Of a stretch of DNA of 32,830 bases, positions 19,439-30,528 are shown piece after piece. The notes under the pieces were generated by a model. It did no database searches, was not told where the DNA came from, and saw only the letters and a program-made list of their open reading frames with translations. Both the position numbers and the translations under genes were made by a program. The stretch's first letter is position 1. Each line of letters starts with the position of its first letter. Source of the stretch: Schoenoplectus triqueter (taxonomy: Eukaryota > Streptophyta > Magnoliopsida > Poales > Cyperaceae). The stretch is from positions 1 through 32,830 of the forward strand of contig CAXKVV010000781.1 of assembly GCA_964058805.1 (NCBI GenBank), written 5' to 3'.

Positions 19439-21859
19439 ATGGGGAAGAATCAGGCGTACAAGGCGATGCAGAGGGCTCGCGTCGGCTCTAGTTCGGCCGC
19501 CCCAAACGAGGCCGAGGATGGCATGGTCGGCCCCCTTCCTTCTCTCAGAATTTTATCTCCTTCTTCCACTTTAATTTCACCTTACAGTCATTTAAGCTTG
19601 AATCCTGTCTCTAGTTTGCTATTTCATGAATACCCTTCTTGAGTCCGGTCAATTGGCTTCTTGCCCTCCTCATGGTTTGATAATCATCTATAATTTAAAC
19701 ACTCGTACCTCCAATATGTTCTACAATGGAAGTCTTGAAGGTAGTTTTTTGTTTAATCTAATTGGGGCCTTATTGCACAGTTAAAGTTTCTAATCGGTTT
19801 CAATCTGTCACAAAAAAATATGTAAAAAAAATCTACACCGCACAGACAGATTTTTTTAAATATAATGATTATAAAAATCATATTATTAATAATAAGAATG
19901 ATAAAAGCAAAATTTTAAATCTACGAATGACAGCGCGCCACTAGCAGTGGCGCGGAGCAAACGATATCTGCGCGGTTGGTATGGCAGACGCGCCACTGCC
20001 AGTGGCGTCTTTACTGAAACGCGCCACTGCCAGTGGCGTCTTTACTGAAACGCGCCACTGCCAGTGGCGCGTTTGTCATACCAACCGTGCAGATAGATTA
20101 CCTGCGCGTGTATTGATAGTGATCAAAAATCCATTTTTATGCAAACGCGCCACTGGCAGTGGCGCGCTGTCATTCGTAGATTTAAAATTTTGCTTTTATC
20201 ACTCTTATTATTAATAATATGATTTTTATAATTATTCTATATAACAAAATCTGCCGCACAGAGGACAAACTCATAAATGAATGTAAGAACAACAACACAT
20301 TTATTTTTCCCATTCCATTGTTAGTTAAAACAAGCTATAGAAATGCTTCTGTGCTCATTTTCATATAGTTGTTTCTGCACCAGTAAGGAAATGTCAGAGT
20401 CAGTTTGTGTTTGTTGTACCTGTAAGATATCCAGGTGGAGCTGATTATGAGTTGACATCTCTATGTACTATGATTTCACATCCCATGTAGTACTACATGG
20501 TGAAGTTGTCAGCCTCCTTAAAATATTTACTGCTCATTGAGTTGCCGCTCCCATAAACCTGCTGAAGATTGAAATTTCACTCTCATTGAGTTGCCCACTG
20601 CATGTCATGCAGGATTTAGACTCCTGTACTATAGGGGCATACTGTGCCATTTTCAAGTAGCTATTAGTACAAATGCGCTCTTTTTAGCTAGGTGTGTACT
20701 CTGTTTCTATACGCATGAAAAAAAATTGAATGAATACTAACGGGGGCGTCACAGGCGGACGGTTCATTTCATTCACCAGAGTGGCACGCAGCTCGCTTGG
20801 CCAGTCTCCAAACTTCTCATACTGTCACTTGGGAAGAGTTCAAGCGCAAACAAAAGGTCCACTCTTTCCCTTTCCCAAATTAGTGATCTGTTCCTGCTTT
20901 ATATTTCTGAGTAAAGCAACTTTCTTGGGGGAAATTACAGTTGACTTTCTCATTTATGTTTAGCTACAATTGTATATATCTTTTATAGCTAATTTCAGTC
21001 ATCCTTAATGGATGATTAGAATGGTGAGGACTTTTGGTCACCTTGGGTAGGTAAGGTGAATGGGGGATTATTATTTTTAGGTCTGACATATATGAAACAT
21101 TTTTTTATGTTTGTTATGTTGAATTTTTTTTTTTTTGTATTTCCTTGTGGTTGAATACTAGCACTGTAGTTAAATATCTGTAAAAATGTTGCTCCTTGAT
21201 GTTCATTAAATTATTTTCATTTCTTTATAGGAAGATGAACTAAAGAAAGGAGAACTAGAGGCTGACAAGGATAGAATGATGAGAGAATATAGAGCTCAAC
21301 TAGATGCTGAACGAGCTCAGAAGCTTGCACAAGGAAGAAACCGCTCATCAAAACTAAGTTCCCATTCTAAGAAAGGTACTCTGTAAGCTAGTGATGCATC
21401 CCCCCTGTCTGTCCACTCTCTTGGAACTACTTGCGTGTTGCAATTAGTCATGCAATTTTGCTTTCCTAACCCACTTCACTTCATAATGCAGAGAGAAAGG
21501 ATAAAGATTCGAAAAAAAGGAGTAAAAGAAGGAGAAAGGTAACACAAAAAATTCTCTTTTTAACTGTAAACTTAGAATATGCTAATTTATCTTCATTTGT
21601 ATTTCTCATCATCTTACAGCACAGAAGGTCATCAGAGTCAAGTTCATCTTCTGAATATTCTAGTAGTGACAGTGAAGATGAAGGAAGGGACTCAAAAAGG
21701 TCAAGATCCAAATCTAGATCAAAGAGGTCAAAAAAGGAAAAGAGGAAGCATAGGTCTAGGTCAAACACCAAACATTTATCTAGTGACAGTGACAGTGACA
21801 ATGAAGAGAGTGGTGGCCCTGTTCCGCTTTCAAAATTCTTTGGATGTACCAAAGATTAG
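19439..21859 (+). CDS. NST1-like basic Ser/Arg/Lys-rich protein
   Basis: Five coding exons: 19439-19525, 20755-20856, 21231-21375, 21492-21538 and 21620-21859 (621 bp, 206 aa). The N-terminus MGKNQAYKAMQRAR, the block DGSFHSPEWHAARLASL and EADKDRMMREYRAQLDAERA form a conserved plant family that I recall as 'stress response NST1-like' (Arabidopsis At3g59800 probably). The C-terminal half is a charged, low-complexity tail of KKRSKRRRKHRRSS, SSSSEYSSSDSEDE and SKSRSKRSKKEKRKHRSRS runs. It ends in a short hydrophobic motif, GPVPLSKFFG. The SR/K tail suggests nuclear or RNA-related work, but no enzyme domain is visible and the function is unknown. The first donor, ATG|GTCGGC, is weak; it is chosen because it joins in phase to give DGM-ADGSFHS as in relatives. 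Intron 1 contains a Mutator-type MITE. Confidence 0.88.
19847..20253. mobile_element. Mutator-type MITE with nested palindromes, in intron 1 of the NST1-like gene
   Basis: A perfect 9-bp target duplication CCGCACAGA (19838-19846 and 20254-20262) flanks terminal inverted repeats of about 100 bp beginning CAGATTTT. A 9-bp duplication is the Mutator/MULE signature. There is no coding capacity. Inside the terminal repeats lies a second inverted pair (ATCTGCGCGGTTGGTATGGCA near 19976, matched near 20070-20095). At the core is a tandem array of a CGCCACTGCCAGTGGCG near-palindrome. The core is very GC-rich against an AT-rich intron. Confidence 0.92.
19934..20166. repeat. Five copies of a GCGCCACTGCCAGTGGCGC near-palindrome
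   Basis: Copies lie at about 19934-19954, 19988-20008, 20019-20039, 20050-20071 and 20145-20166. The middle three are spaced exactly 31 bp apart as a tandem array with the linker CTTTACTGAAA. The outer two belong to the terminal repeats. Each copy is its own inverted repeat around a single central base. Confidence 0.95.
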
Positions 21860-22679
21860 CACTCAGAATTTTGCATTTTGCTGCTTTAGGGATACTTATT
21901 GAGTGCTAAATTTGTAGAATTTGTTTTTTATATACAATGCAGGAAATATTAACAGCAAATTTATGGCGTTATTTACATAGTTCAGTTCCTTCGGTTAGTA
22001 TTTTAGTGGCTTTTTCGTTCTCTGTGCATTCATTGTCTCCACGGGTCCGCCCTGTAAAGATGCGCTTGAAAAATCTAAAACTTTAATTATGAAATTGGAC
22101 CATTAAATCATTGACATTAGCTTATTCTTCTAAACAACTGTTAAGTTTTTGATCAATTATTATGAAAATTGATCGACCCAACACATTGATGTTCTGCTTT
22201 CACATGCTCTTATAAAACTGATAAAGAGAACTTTTGAGCTCATTCCTTCGTAGTTTATCACTTTATATCCTTGTAAACAAACTTATCTTGATGACACAAT
22301 AAAATCCTTGTGCATTTGTGCAACTACAAGTATATTTATTATAGAAGTTATTTTCAATACCATGTCACAGGCTCACAGCTATATATCAAATATTATTAGG
22401 GTGCAAAAACGAGGACAATTGAAATGAAAAATGTTTACAAATTATATACAGGCTTTAGTCAGGAAATGAACCTCAACAAGCACCAAAACGAAATCAAACT
22501 ACCATGAGAGAGGGAAGAGAAATGACTAAAAGCCTAGATCTAGGTCAGTGCAAAATGTTCTACAATTGGACCAGTACACAATTATCATACATTGAAGTTA
22601 CATCTCCAACAGTTGGACTCTATTCAAGACTTGATTACACCAACAAACAATGAACATATAGTAAAGGCACCAATTCCCT
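21860..22679. other. 3' UTRs between two convergent genes
   Basis: The NST1-like gene (+) and the FRS gene (-) end tail-to-tail about 820 bp apart. An AATAAA on + lies at 22298-22303. No coding feature is seen, and overlapping antisense 3' ends are possible. Confidence 0.45.
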
Positions 22680-25600
22680 CTAGCTGGATTTTTGTGCAGA
22701 AGTACCATTTGGTGCCTCATCTTCCTCCACGAGTTTTTGGCTACGGTTTATCCTCCGTCTCTTCCTTGTCTGTTTTGCTGCATTTTGGATGGGATTTTGA
22801 TTTTCTTTCGGCATTTGCGGAATCTGTCAATTTATCCAATTCGCACATAAATTAGGGTCAAAACTATATAGTAAGATATTAAAGAATGTAGTAAGACTGA
22901 AAATGAAGTTTCAACCTGAAACATATGTTGATAGGCCCATGGTGGTGGTGGTGGGATCATCGATCCATTTCCAAATGCCTGAGGGTCAAATCCGGCCTAC
23001 ATCACCACAATTTTAATCTGTTACAGAAATTAGGAGACCTAAAAGGACTAAAACATGCAATGAAATTACATTAACCGGCTAAAATCAAATTAAAACAACC
23101 GGGTAAAATCAAATTGCATTACTGTACTGATACTTCAAATTATGAGGTGCTTCTCCATATTTTCAGGTAAATTGAACTATACATGGAATATGATGTATAA
23201 TCACAGAAATGATATATAAACAAGCAAGATGATTGAACTTACTGGAAACATGTACACAATGCTTGGTCTCATGCCCGGTTGGTTAGAAGCAGACGGTTTT
23301 CCATTAGATAGATTTGTTTCTCCCTAGAAAGATGCATCAACAGAAAAACACATAAGATAGCATCTTTACTGGATAAAAAGAAGTTAAAAATTAATCTGTG
23401 AATGACTGCCCACTCAAAATTGAATGACTGTCTATTCAAAATTTTAGAGAATCTGAATATTGTAAGGGCATAGTGGAAGTACTAACCTTGTCTGTTCCAT
23501 CAGAAGCTTGCTTTCCTGAAGGAGCCTGAAATTAAGAAAGAAATGTCCCTAAAATTAGCATTAAAACTAGATAGTGGAAAAAGCAACTTTTGTATTTTAA
23601 CCCATACCTGAGGATCTCTCTCTTGTATTGCCAGGCCATTGTTCCTCATTTCACTTCCTTTCGGAGTCATATTTACATTTCCATCTTTCATCAGCTTTTT
23701 TGGCTTTAATACACGTGATTTAATTCTTGGTACTGTATCATCATGTGTACCATCGCTAAGTAGGAACTTCTCAACCTCTCTGATCAGCCTCAGTGCTAGT
23801 CGGTATTTATCAGACAACACCCCTACTTCAGCCAATTGAAGACACCGCATGGATAAGTAGTCATACCTGTCAATTCTGTTATTGGCGACCACATCAGTAC
23901 CTTGTGAGTTCCGCACCAAAACATGCAACCTTTTAAACTCCTTTTTCCACCGGTCAAGCACAAACTGATTAGGTATCTCATGTACCTGTTGTGATTTAAA
24001 CACCGAGAGAGCATGTCTGCATAAAATTCCCTTGAATTGAAAATACCCACAAATGCAATTTACATTCTTTCCTTCAGTGTCATATGTAACAGTGTAAATC
24101 TTGTTCATGGTCCTCTTGCCATCATCTAAAAAAACACATTCTTTCACCTCAAAGGTTGAGATAGCCCCATCCATGCCAACTATTGTGGCATGGCAATACA
24201 TAATGGCCTCAATCTCATCTTGAAATAATTTGAACATGTTCAGCGTATAGACCTTAGAGAGTTGTTCTTCCATGTAGAACTTTGACACAGCTGGCCTTCT
24301 CTTGTGAAAAGTTTCGAAATCAGCTTGTGCCTCCTTTTCATACTTGCTCTGCAAAGCTGACTCATATTTACCCAAAAACTGTTTCAGCGTAGTTTTCAAG
24401 TCAATGAAACCTTCAAAAAATGGAACAACTGCATCATCACGCTGAGTTGCTGACATGCCGGCCCAGAACGTATCCTTCAGAAAAACTGGAACCCACAGGT
24501 ATCTATACTCGTACAGCAATCTCAACCAATCATTGGTGTGAAGGTTGTTATATGTCTCAATCATCCGTCTCCATTCTTCGTGAAATTCTTCAGAAGTCAA
24601 AGAATCAAACACAGCTTTTTGCATTGACTTGATTATGAGCCGACACTCTGAGAAGCCACTCAACCTTTCACTCGCTCTCTTCATGATCTGGAATAAGCAC
24701 AAGCGATGCCGCACATTAGGGAGCACATCCGTAACTGCGCTGAGTATGTTCTTGCAATCATCGGTGATTAATGCATTTGGCAGATACCCAGCCATGCATG
24801 CAATAAAAGCTTTGAACAGCCATGCATATGACTCCGGCGATTCATCAGACAGCAAACCACAACCGAGCAAGACATACTGCCCATGGTGATTAATGCCAAC
24901 AAATGTCACAAGAGGCACCTCAAACTTGCTAACAAGACAAGTGGTATCAAGGTAGACAACATCGCTGTAATACTCATATGCAGCCCTCGACCTTGCATCT
25001 GCCCAAAATGCCCCTCTTGGGCCCCCCTCCTCATCCAAATCAATCACTGAAAAGAAGCTAGGATTTTTTGCCTGCATCTTTGTGAAGAACAACCTCAGTG
25101 CCTCAGCATCGCCCGGGGCCAACCGCAGCCTGCCCCGCTCGGTAAAGCTCCTATGCTCAGTCTCACCAAAGAGCAACTCCTCAAGCTCCCCTAGCCGGTC
25201 AACAGGCATTCGGCTCGGTTCTTCTGGTGGCAAAACCCGCCCAGCACTAGTTCGCAAACGTCTCTTCTCAGCACCGGGCAGCTGCTTGTATTGATTGAGA
25301 TAGCGGGCCATGGAGGGGGAGACTGGGTGGTTGTGGTCCAGATTGGCAAGTTCGAGGTGGAGGAGACCATCAGGCCAGAGCTTGACACGGATCTTGGCAG
25401 GGCAGTTGGTAGTGGCAGAGGCACGCTTGCGGAACTTGGCTTCCGAGCGGGGTCGGCCACCCTTGCAGCACATCAGCTCAAGGTAAAGGCACCGGCCTTC
25501 TTTGGTAAAGGAGGAGCGGCGTACTGAGACACCAAAGCCAATGCGACGCGCATATCGGCGGTAGAATCGGTTCACCTTCTGGTGGTCCTCAAAGACCATA

Positions 25601-26714
25601 CCAACCTCAGGGGCTCCATCATAGGCATCTTCACCGCTGTCATCTGCTTCATCATTGTCTGGTGCAGTGGTATTATCAGCAGCTATTGTGTTGTCAACGC
25701 CGGCCAATAGGATGTCACCATCAATTTCCTGGGTTTGGAAAGCGGGTGGGGCATACTGGTGTTTCAGTGGAATTGATTCAGAAATAAAAAGATTCAGAAA
25801 GTAAGACACATAATAATGATTATACAAAAGAATCAAATGAATGAATTTTAGAACCCCGGGTAAATTACTAGAGCAGAATTATGAAGGTCAACATATCAAA
25901 TAACAAGAAGAGGACAAAAAGAAACACAGTTTTTACTTTTTCTTCCTGACCACTGTACTCTTTTTGTTTGTAATATGAAAATAAGAAGGGAGGGGAGACC
26001 GCAGAGTATGATTCACTCAGAACTCAAAAGCAAGAATTTGCTTCACAGACAGTCACAGAGAAGAAAGAGAGAGTCTGCACTCTTTCAAGTTCTAAAAGAT
26101 TTACTTTGGAGGTTCCAATCCTCTCGCTTCTTCCATTCAGAATACCAAATAAGAAAAAAGAGCACATGAACACCTCCTATGGATTTTCATTTCACTAATA
26201 TTTAAATCAAATTTTGTTATGTATATTAGATCATGCAGGCAACTTAATTCTATTGACATGCAGCTTCAAAGCTTCAGTTTTCTGTTATCTGACCCTAACG
26301 TAAACTAGTAAAATTAGTTCAGTGACAACAAATGCTCATTAAATTGATAGCATTGGAACTTAAGTTGGCAACAACAAATTAGTTAACTTAGCCTAGTTTT
26401 ACAATACCAAAACCACTTCACCTCTCCTGATATCCTTGCACAAAGTTTGGTACTACAGTCAGCAATGCAGACATTTACTAAACAAATACCAGGTTTTGGG
26501 AGGGTATACATGCAATAGCAACAACAGACCAGAAGTGTGACTTCTCTGCAAAAAATCTAAAACACCTCAAAATCTTAGATGGATCGAAATCAAACTGAAA
26601 GAAAAAAGAAGTAAATTACAGAACAACACCAACCTCTGAGTTGAGGTCATGGTGATTGAGAGGCGTTTGGGTAGGGTTTCTGATCTGGACGGCGGAAGGA
26701 TCGTCCAGTTCCAT
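22680..26714 (-). CDS. FAR1-RELATED SEQUENCE protein (FRS6/FRS8-like), domesticated MULE transposase
   Basis: Six coding exons on the minus strand: 26714-26634, 25755-23608, 23525-23487, 23323-23243, 22996-22916 and 22823-22680, giving 857 aa. All phases are zero. An alternative acceptor for exon 2 at 25728 would drop nine residues. The N-terminus is acidic. A FAR1 DNA-binding zinc domain spans about 80-175 (Cys123/124, Cys145, His168/170). The MULE transposase-like core follows, with Asp297 in VVYLDTTC and ITDD at 357-360. A SWIM zinc finger, CxC-x9-CxH, lies at 594-608. A proline run sits in the fifth exon, and a basic KQTRKRRRIN cluster (a probable nuclear signal) near the end. The family acts as nuclear transcription factors (FHY3/FAR1 in light signalling). 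There is no terminal inverted repeat or target duplication, so it is a host gene. Exon 1 is separated by an 878-bp intron. Confidence 0.93.
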
Positions 26715-26878
26715 CCCCGGTCGATTATACGGCTGTGATGGATCGGCGATAAAGAGGGAAGAGGTAGATGTGGAATTGCGTAGGAAATTGAGTGAAAATA
26801 GACCAGATGCGTTTAATTTGTTCGTGAGAGGTAAACAGAGAGAGCCGGAGAACGGCAGCAGAAGTGAAGAAAAGGGAT

Positions 26879-26888
26879 GACACGTGGC
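26879..26888 (-). promoter_or_regulatory. G-box/ABRE-like motif upstream of the FRS gene
   Basis: GACACGTGGC contains the palindromic CACGTG core (26881-26886), about 165 bp upstream of the FRS start codon. It is a typical binding site for bZIP/bHLH light- or ABA-related factors; function is inferred from the motif only. Confidence 0.45.
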
Positions 26889-27530
26889 TTCGGTGAAGTT
26901 TTTCGTGCGGTTTCATGGTTCCAGAAGTACCGCTTCCAGATTTTACAAATTAATTAATTATAGGCCCGTTACTGTTCACTCACTACTAGGAACCAATTTT
27001 GGGCCGCTTTCTCATCAAATGTAAGTTTTTTAGTCAATTAGGTTCGAATTCGATCTGTCATTTATTTATTTTATAAATAATGATTGGATGCTTCAAATAT
27101 TATGATTGGATGTTTCAAATATTATTTTATAAAAAGGCTCTGTAAAAAGCTAAATAGTGTGGATCTGTGTGTCTTCTTTTGTTTTTCTGAAGTAGTAGGC
27201 GAAGAGCCTACTAATGAATATTATTAATCAAATAAAGAAGAGTAAAGGTGGTGGGTGAAATAGAAGGACATAACAAGGATTACTGTATCAAGCGTGTCCT
27301 TATTTTACTATGAAGCTCAAAACTATCAACAAAGAAAAAAATTCCATACAAAAGCATAGCCCTTTCCAACTCCCTTACTAAAATTAGTTAGGAAATTTTC
27401 TTTTCTTTTATTTATACAATATTTTCAACGCTACCATCGAATTTTATTTTTCTTACCCTTTGGAGGAAGAACATATATTGTTATAATGAACTGTTTTAGC
27501 TCCTCAGCTTGCCATTCTAAAATTTCTTAT
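26889..27530. other. Spacer between the FRS gene 5' end and the EXO70 gene 3' end
   Basis: This AT-rich spacer has a short direct repeat, ATGATTGGATG.TTCAAATATTAT, near 27079 and 27099. It probably includes the FRS promoter on the left and the EXO70 3' UTR on the right. No exon seen. Confidence 0.45.
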
Positions 27531-27533
27531 GCG

Positions 27534-29384
27534 TCAAGATCCTTCAAACAAGTCGAATATGCGGTCTTCCAAGGCCTTTGCTGTGTACATCTCTAGATCA
27601 ACTCCAAATGACACAAAATGGTGGTTTTCTTCCAAAAATGAATTATAAATGGGGAGTATGGTGTGTGAAATTGCCGTTCGTAGCTCTTGTCGGAGTTGCG
27701 GGTCAGGAACTTTCCAACTTGATTGTAAGTTGCATGCTGTTTCAAAAACCAAATTGAATCTCTTGACCTTCTGACGGAAGGCAAAGGCAGCTTTATTGCT
27801 GGGTACAAGCAACATTAGCCCTTTTTTTCGTCCTGAAATTTTGTCATTTAAGAATTCCATCACATTGCCCCAAGATGATCTCAGGTATCTCGAACAAAGC
27901 TTCGAGATTTGCTCTTCTACATCTCGGGACCAATCATCTTTAAGATGCACTTTGAGTTCTGAATCTTTTACCGAGTCGAGGACATAACACAAATTATTGA
28001 TCAAGAAGATTTCTTGAATTCCCGGTTCCATGTTCTTTGATTTGTGCTCAAGAACTGATTTCAAGTATGAAATTAGTGCGAGAATTTTATGCCCTAAAGG
28101 GGTCATTTCAGATTGCACTTGTAATACCACATCACTTCTGGTAACTAGCTCATCATGCAAGAGAAGATTAAGTGAATGACGGTGGTTCACCACCAAGAGC
28201 AATATGTAAGACATTGCATATTTTGTAAATATATCAATACCTTCCTTGCCTTCTACCATGTGAGACAAATCGTTCTGAGCGAGATCCTCAAGCCAAACTG
28301 GAAGGATTTGCAAAACAGTATTCCCCAACTCATGAATGGTGCCTTCGATTTCTCTATAGATGGATTTGTCAGGGGCATCGGCAAATAACTTGCGGGCCCC
28401 CGCTAATGCATCCATTAGCGTCTCATACATGGAAAGCAAGTGAAATATTATCTTTGCCGACCCCTTCCGGTGAGAAGCTGCTTTTGCAAATTTAATTAGA
28501 CGCATTACACTGCTCTTGGCAGCTTCATCAAACACGGTATTGTGCATTTCGGTGCCAAATACTTCATCGCATAGCCACCTCTTCCTTGGAAGCATGACTT
28601 GAAAGGTAAACCTAGTGACTCGCACCCAGTTTTTCATCTCATGACTAAGAGCATCCCATGATAGAATCTCTGCCTCATCTTTGGTAAGCTCCCGAAACCC
28701 CATAAGTGAAAAGTCATTGGTTACAATCTCACTACATGTAGTAACAAATGCGTGCATCAATTTGGCCAGATGGTTGGCACGGATCATCCGGTCCGCAATT
28801 GCCTTGAGGTCAAAAATATCTCCTACGAAGATCTCACTTGCATCAACTATAGTACCAAAACGATCTTCAAGTGCACTATGATATTCGTCTGGGTGCTCGG
28901 CACTGTATGAAGAAAAGGAAATGGGACTCGTACTACTATGGGTATTATAGTCGGAATTGCTTTGTGGGGTAGTCACTGCGCTATTGGTGTGTGAATTAGC
29001 CAATACTATATCAGACTGCCGGTTGTAGTGATCAGAAGTTATGGTATTGATACGGTAAGAACGGTGGTTAGCTTCAGATTTCTCTAAGATAAGGGCCAAT
29101 TCTGTCTCCATAATGAAATGGTTTCGCATCATTAGGCGGCAGAACATGTCCTCAAGGCGGGACATTGTGATTTCCAGAACTTTTTCAGAGCGGGTCTTGA
29201 GATGCTCTGGGGAGCAGCGGGCGGAGGTAGAAAGCGAGATGACTTCATCGACTGTGTGGAAATAGTGGCCCCTGAGTAGAGGCAACTGATAGATCGAGGG
29301 GTCCCACAACACAACGAGCTTTTCAATAGTATCCAAGTGTGTGGTTATGTCAGAGGATTCAGTTTGATTGATCTTCTCATCCAT
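27534..29384 (-). CDS. EXO70: EXO70 exocyst complex subunit, intronless
   Basis: A single open frame of 616 aa with ATG at 29384 and stop at 27534-27536. Intronless structure is usual for plant EXO70s outside the A clade. The N-terminal part (1-100) is helical, and residues 125-165 are a Ser/Thr/Asn-rich linker. The EXO70 C-terminal helical-rod domain runs from about 225 to 612. Family landmarks are ILSWDALSHEMKNWVRVTRF, VMLPRKRWLCDEVF (usual form LxPSERRLCDxVF), YILLLVVNHRHSLN (usual NY...L), EIFLINNLCYVLDSVKDSEL and KVKRFNLVFE. EXO70 binds PIP2 and Sec3/Exo84 and tethers secretory vesicles at the plasma membrane. Plants have many paralogues with special roles in immunity, walls or trichomes. 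The clade is not assignable with confidence; the divergence and lack of introns suggest an H- or similarly derived clade. Confidence 0.95.
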   Translation of the reverse strand: MDEKINQTESSDITTHLDTIEKLVVLWDPSIYQLPLLRGHYFHTVDEVISLSTSARCSPEHLKTRSEKVLEITMSRLEDMFCRLMMRNHFIMETELALILEKSEANHRSYRINTITSDHYNRQSDIVLANSHTNSAVTTPQSNSDYNTHSSTSPISFSSYSAEHPDEYHSALEDRFGTIVDASEIFVGDIFDLKAIADRMIRANHLAKLMHAFVTTCSEIVTNDFSLMGFRELTKDEAEILSWDALSHEMKNWVRVTRFTFQVMLPRKRWLCDEVFGTEMHNTVFDEAAKSSVMRLIKFAKAASHRKGSAKIIFHLLSMYETLMDALAGARKLFADAPDKSIYREIEGTIHELGNTVLQILPVWLEDLAQNDLSHMVEGKEGIDIFTKYAMSYILLLVVNHRHSLNLLLHDELVTRSDVVLQVQSEMTPLGHKILALISYLKSVLEHKSKNMEPGIQEIFLINNLCYVLDSVKDSELKVHLKDDWSRDVEEQISKLCSRYLRSSWGNVMEFLNDKISGRKKGLMLLVPSNKAAFAFRQKVKRFNLVFETACNLQSSWKVPDPQLRQELRTAISHTILPIYNSFLEENHHFVSFGVDLEMYTAKALEDRIFDLFEGS

Positions 29385-29900
29385 GGCAATTCCTTTGAAA
29401 TTGGAACTTCAAAATTGGCTCTGTTGTGTCAATGTGCAGAGAACTACAGATAACTCTGCCAAACCTTTTAAGTGCAGTGACACGCTTTTCAGACTTTCAC
29501 AGGCCTATTAAACTAGTTAGCATTTTGCACTTTTATTAGTCAAGTCAACTATTAGAGGGGAAAAAAATGAAGGATTATGGCACAAAAGTCCTCTATTGCC
29601 GTGTGGAATTTTGGGGCCACAGTGCACCACCGACAAAAGATGTGATGGTGACCCATAATTTGTTTCAGCATTAATTGAATTTTGGGTGTTTGTTTTAGAC
29701 GGATTGTCCTTTGTAATTGTATTTTCTTGGGTAAAATGGTGACCTGACCAAAAAGGAAATGATGCCACTTGTACTAGTGAAAACAAACGGTACCCACAGT
29801 AAACCGCGTAAGTTTTTCAGTGTAGAGCAACATGCGATACTTGAATTATAAATATTCTTAGCACATGTGCATTCTGAAACCAGTTCTTGTTGCTTAGCCA
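29385..29900. other. Upstream region of EXO70, no gene seen
   Basis: The minus-strand promoter of EXO70 should lie here. I see no clear TATA box within the first 150 bp and no other recognisable motif. Mixed base composition, no long frame. Confidence 0.35.
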
Positions 29901-29924
29901 ACAGTTGAATTTGCTACTTTTATA

Positions 29925-30528
29925 TAACAGGCTATTTTGAGAGCCTTCTTTGGGAGCGTAATTGAATGCTCTCTCTCTTTTTTTCCACTTTTCTTTTATT
30001 TGTCTCTTCTGCTGGCACTTACTATTGTTGTGCTCATTTGCGAAATAACTAACAGTGAAAAAGAAAACGTGAAGGCTCCAAATTCTGGTATGCAATATTT
30101 CATCTCGCACTTACCATGGTTGTCATAGTAACTTCATTTTGACTTTGCATAAAAAGGTAAATTGATAAAATTATGTTTCTGTCCTCCTTTCTGCTGTTGT
30201 CTAATATACAACTGCAGACCATAGTTGGTGTTGAGATTAAATCTATGGCGCTAATGAGATGATCTTATGGATCTTATGTATCTGTTTCACAATTTAAACA
30301 TCATGCCCCCAGAGGAAGGGGTCTTGTTTGAAAAAGGACTTGAATTGTCACGTTTATCCTCAGCATACAAGTATTAATAAATATTTAGGAATATGTTAAA
30401 AATTGTTAAATAGATCATGATACAGATAATTGGAAGAATGTTTTTCTGTTCTTGTTGGAAATATTTCTATTTTTTCAGCTGGTATTGATAAAATCATCAT
30501 ATCAAGAGAAGATGCCGAAAAGGATTAA
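29925..30528 (+). CDS. Weak candidate small two-exon gene with one membrane segment
   Basis: An open segment ending at a good donor (30087/30088, TCTG|GTATGC) encodes a hydrophobic stretch FYLSLLLALTIVVLICEI, then NSEKENVKAPNS. It joins in phase to an exon at 30479-30528 (after TTTTTTCAG) that encodes AGIDKIIISREDAEKD and a stop. No start codon is secure and I recognise no family, so this may be chance. The coordinates cover the apparent reading frame only. Confidence 0.18.

Noticed and set aside
19934..20166. CRISPR-like array of palindromic repeats
   Set aside because: Spacers between the tandem units are identical rather than unique, the sequence lies in a plant intron, and the terminal repeats with 9-bp duplication explain it as a MITE.
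21481..21852. 123-codon minus-strand frame with Ser/Leu/Asp runs
   Set aside because: It is the antisense shadow of the SR/K-rich exon of the NST1-like gene; low-complexity codons keep it open.
23500..25836. Full 778-codon frame as the FRS protein, starting at 25836
   Set aside because: Its first 27 codons are intron sequence; a better start is in the separate exon at 26714-26634, and splice sites also cut the C-terminal end at 23608.
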